Source: Isosphaeraceae bacterium (GTDB lineage Bacteria; Planctomycetota; Planctomycetia; Isosphaerales; Isosphaeraceae). Taken from it: DNA of 52,150 bases. A program made the translations under genes and the position numbers. This document shows, piece after piece, positions 52,025-52,150 of this stretch (its first letter is position 1; each line of letters opens with the position of its first letter). The notes beneath the pieces are model-generated. The model was not told the origin of the DNA. It did not search any database and saw only the letters and a program-made list of their open reading frames with translations. The stretch is from assembly GCA_025356475.1 (NCBI GenBank), contig JANXSX010000041.1, positions 1-52,150 of the forward strand, read 5' to 3'.

Positions 52025-52150
52025 GAGACTGCTCGCAATTGCGGAGGAGACGTTACTCTTGATCCCTCGATTAAGACAGGCGGTCGCCTCGCAAGCAAGA
52101 CCAGACGAACAGGTCGAAGTGTCCCGGTCGGCCAGGTCCGCCTCAATCTC
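52025..52150. promoter_or_regulatory. Upstream region of the 467-residue gene, window edge
   Basis: On the minus strand, TTGCTT, a 17-nt spacer and CTTAAT could form a weak -35/-10 pair. The rest carries no recognised feature and runs off the window. Confidence 0.2.

Overview
The window is GC-rich, densely packed bacterial DNA and looks like a planctomycete chromosome, most likely an Isosphaeraceae-type genome (inference). Lineage clues are: a surface protein whose N-terminus carries the LDRLEERVVMS export-type motif; a Tat-exported Gfo/Idh/MocA oxidoreductase; a DUF1570-like metallopeptidase; paralogous small membrane proteins beginning KRFxLIDAxVLVAATAVGLALG; two tandem signal peptidases with embedded Cys4 modules; and a short SecA. 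Almost everything is core or lineage-typical. There is no prophage, CRISPR array, rRNA or tRNA that I can see.

Layout. 1-3935 (+): ApbE flavin transferase, a DoxX-type membrane protein and a Tat-exported oxidoreductase. 4230-7070 (+): an MlaE-MlaF-MlaD lipid-transport operon. 7391-9923: the least gene-dense part, built from a tandem duplication (about 0.9-1.0 kb per copy) of a small membrane-protein gene plus its 3' flank. 9924-13895 (-): an AI-2E-family transporter, two selenocysteine genes and a Tat-signal protein. 13950-16557 (-): a membrane protein, a nucleotide-sugar epimerase and an HNH nuclease. 16834-29698: housekeeping genes on both strands (CinA, TruD, an RluA-type synthase, RsmE) mixed with envelope proteins and glycosyltransferases, often with convergent, overlapping 3' ends. 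29704-37184 (-): a run of lepA, two lepB genes, lptB and a polytopic membrane protein. 37769-40465 (+): an 898-residue surface protein. 40586-52024: ROK kinase, DUF1570-like peptidase, short SecA, RecJ, CorA, a lipoprotein, a GXGXG-fold protein, a repeat-rich exported protein and a large unknown.

The most important hidden content is at 11369-12691 on the minus strand. Two adjacent genes are each interrupted by an in-frame UGA exactly where their families carry the catalytic Cys/Sec. The first is a 78-codon SelW/Rdx-type gene with a CxxU motif that ordinary gene calling misses. The second is selD (selenophosphate synthetase), whose N-terminus with CAGUAGK would normally be cut off at a downstream TTG. 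Each UGA is followed by a perfect or near-perfect hairpin whose 3-nt apical loop begins with G, at a distance suited to a bacterial SECIS element. The simplest reading is a small selenoprotein operon in which the enzyme making the selenium donor is itself a selenoprotein.

Other points are inferred from the sequence: a probable CTG start for the DoxX-type gene, a SecA lacking the wing and most of the helical scaffold, signal peptidases with long insertions, an Asp-repeat tail on LptB, and a phosphatase-like lipoprotein domain that has lost its catalytic Cys.
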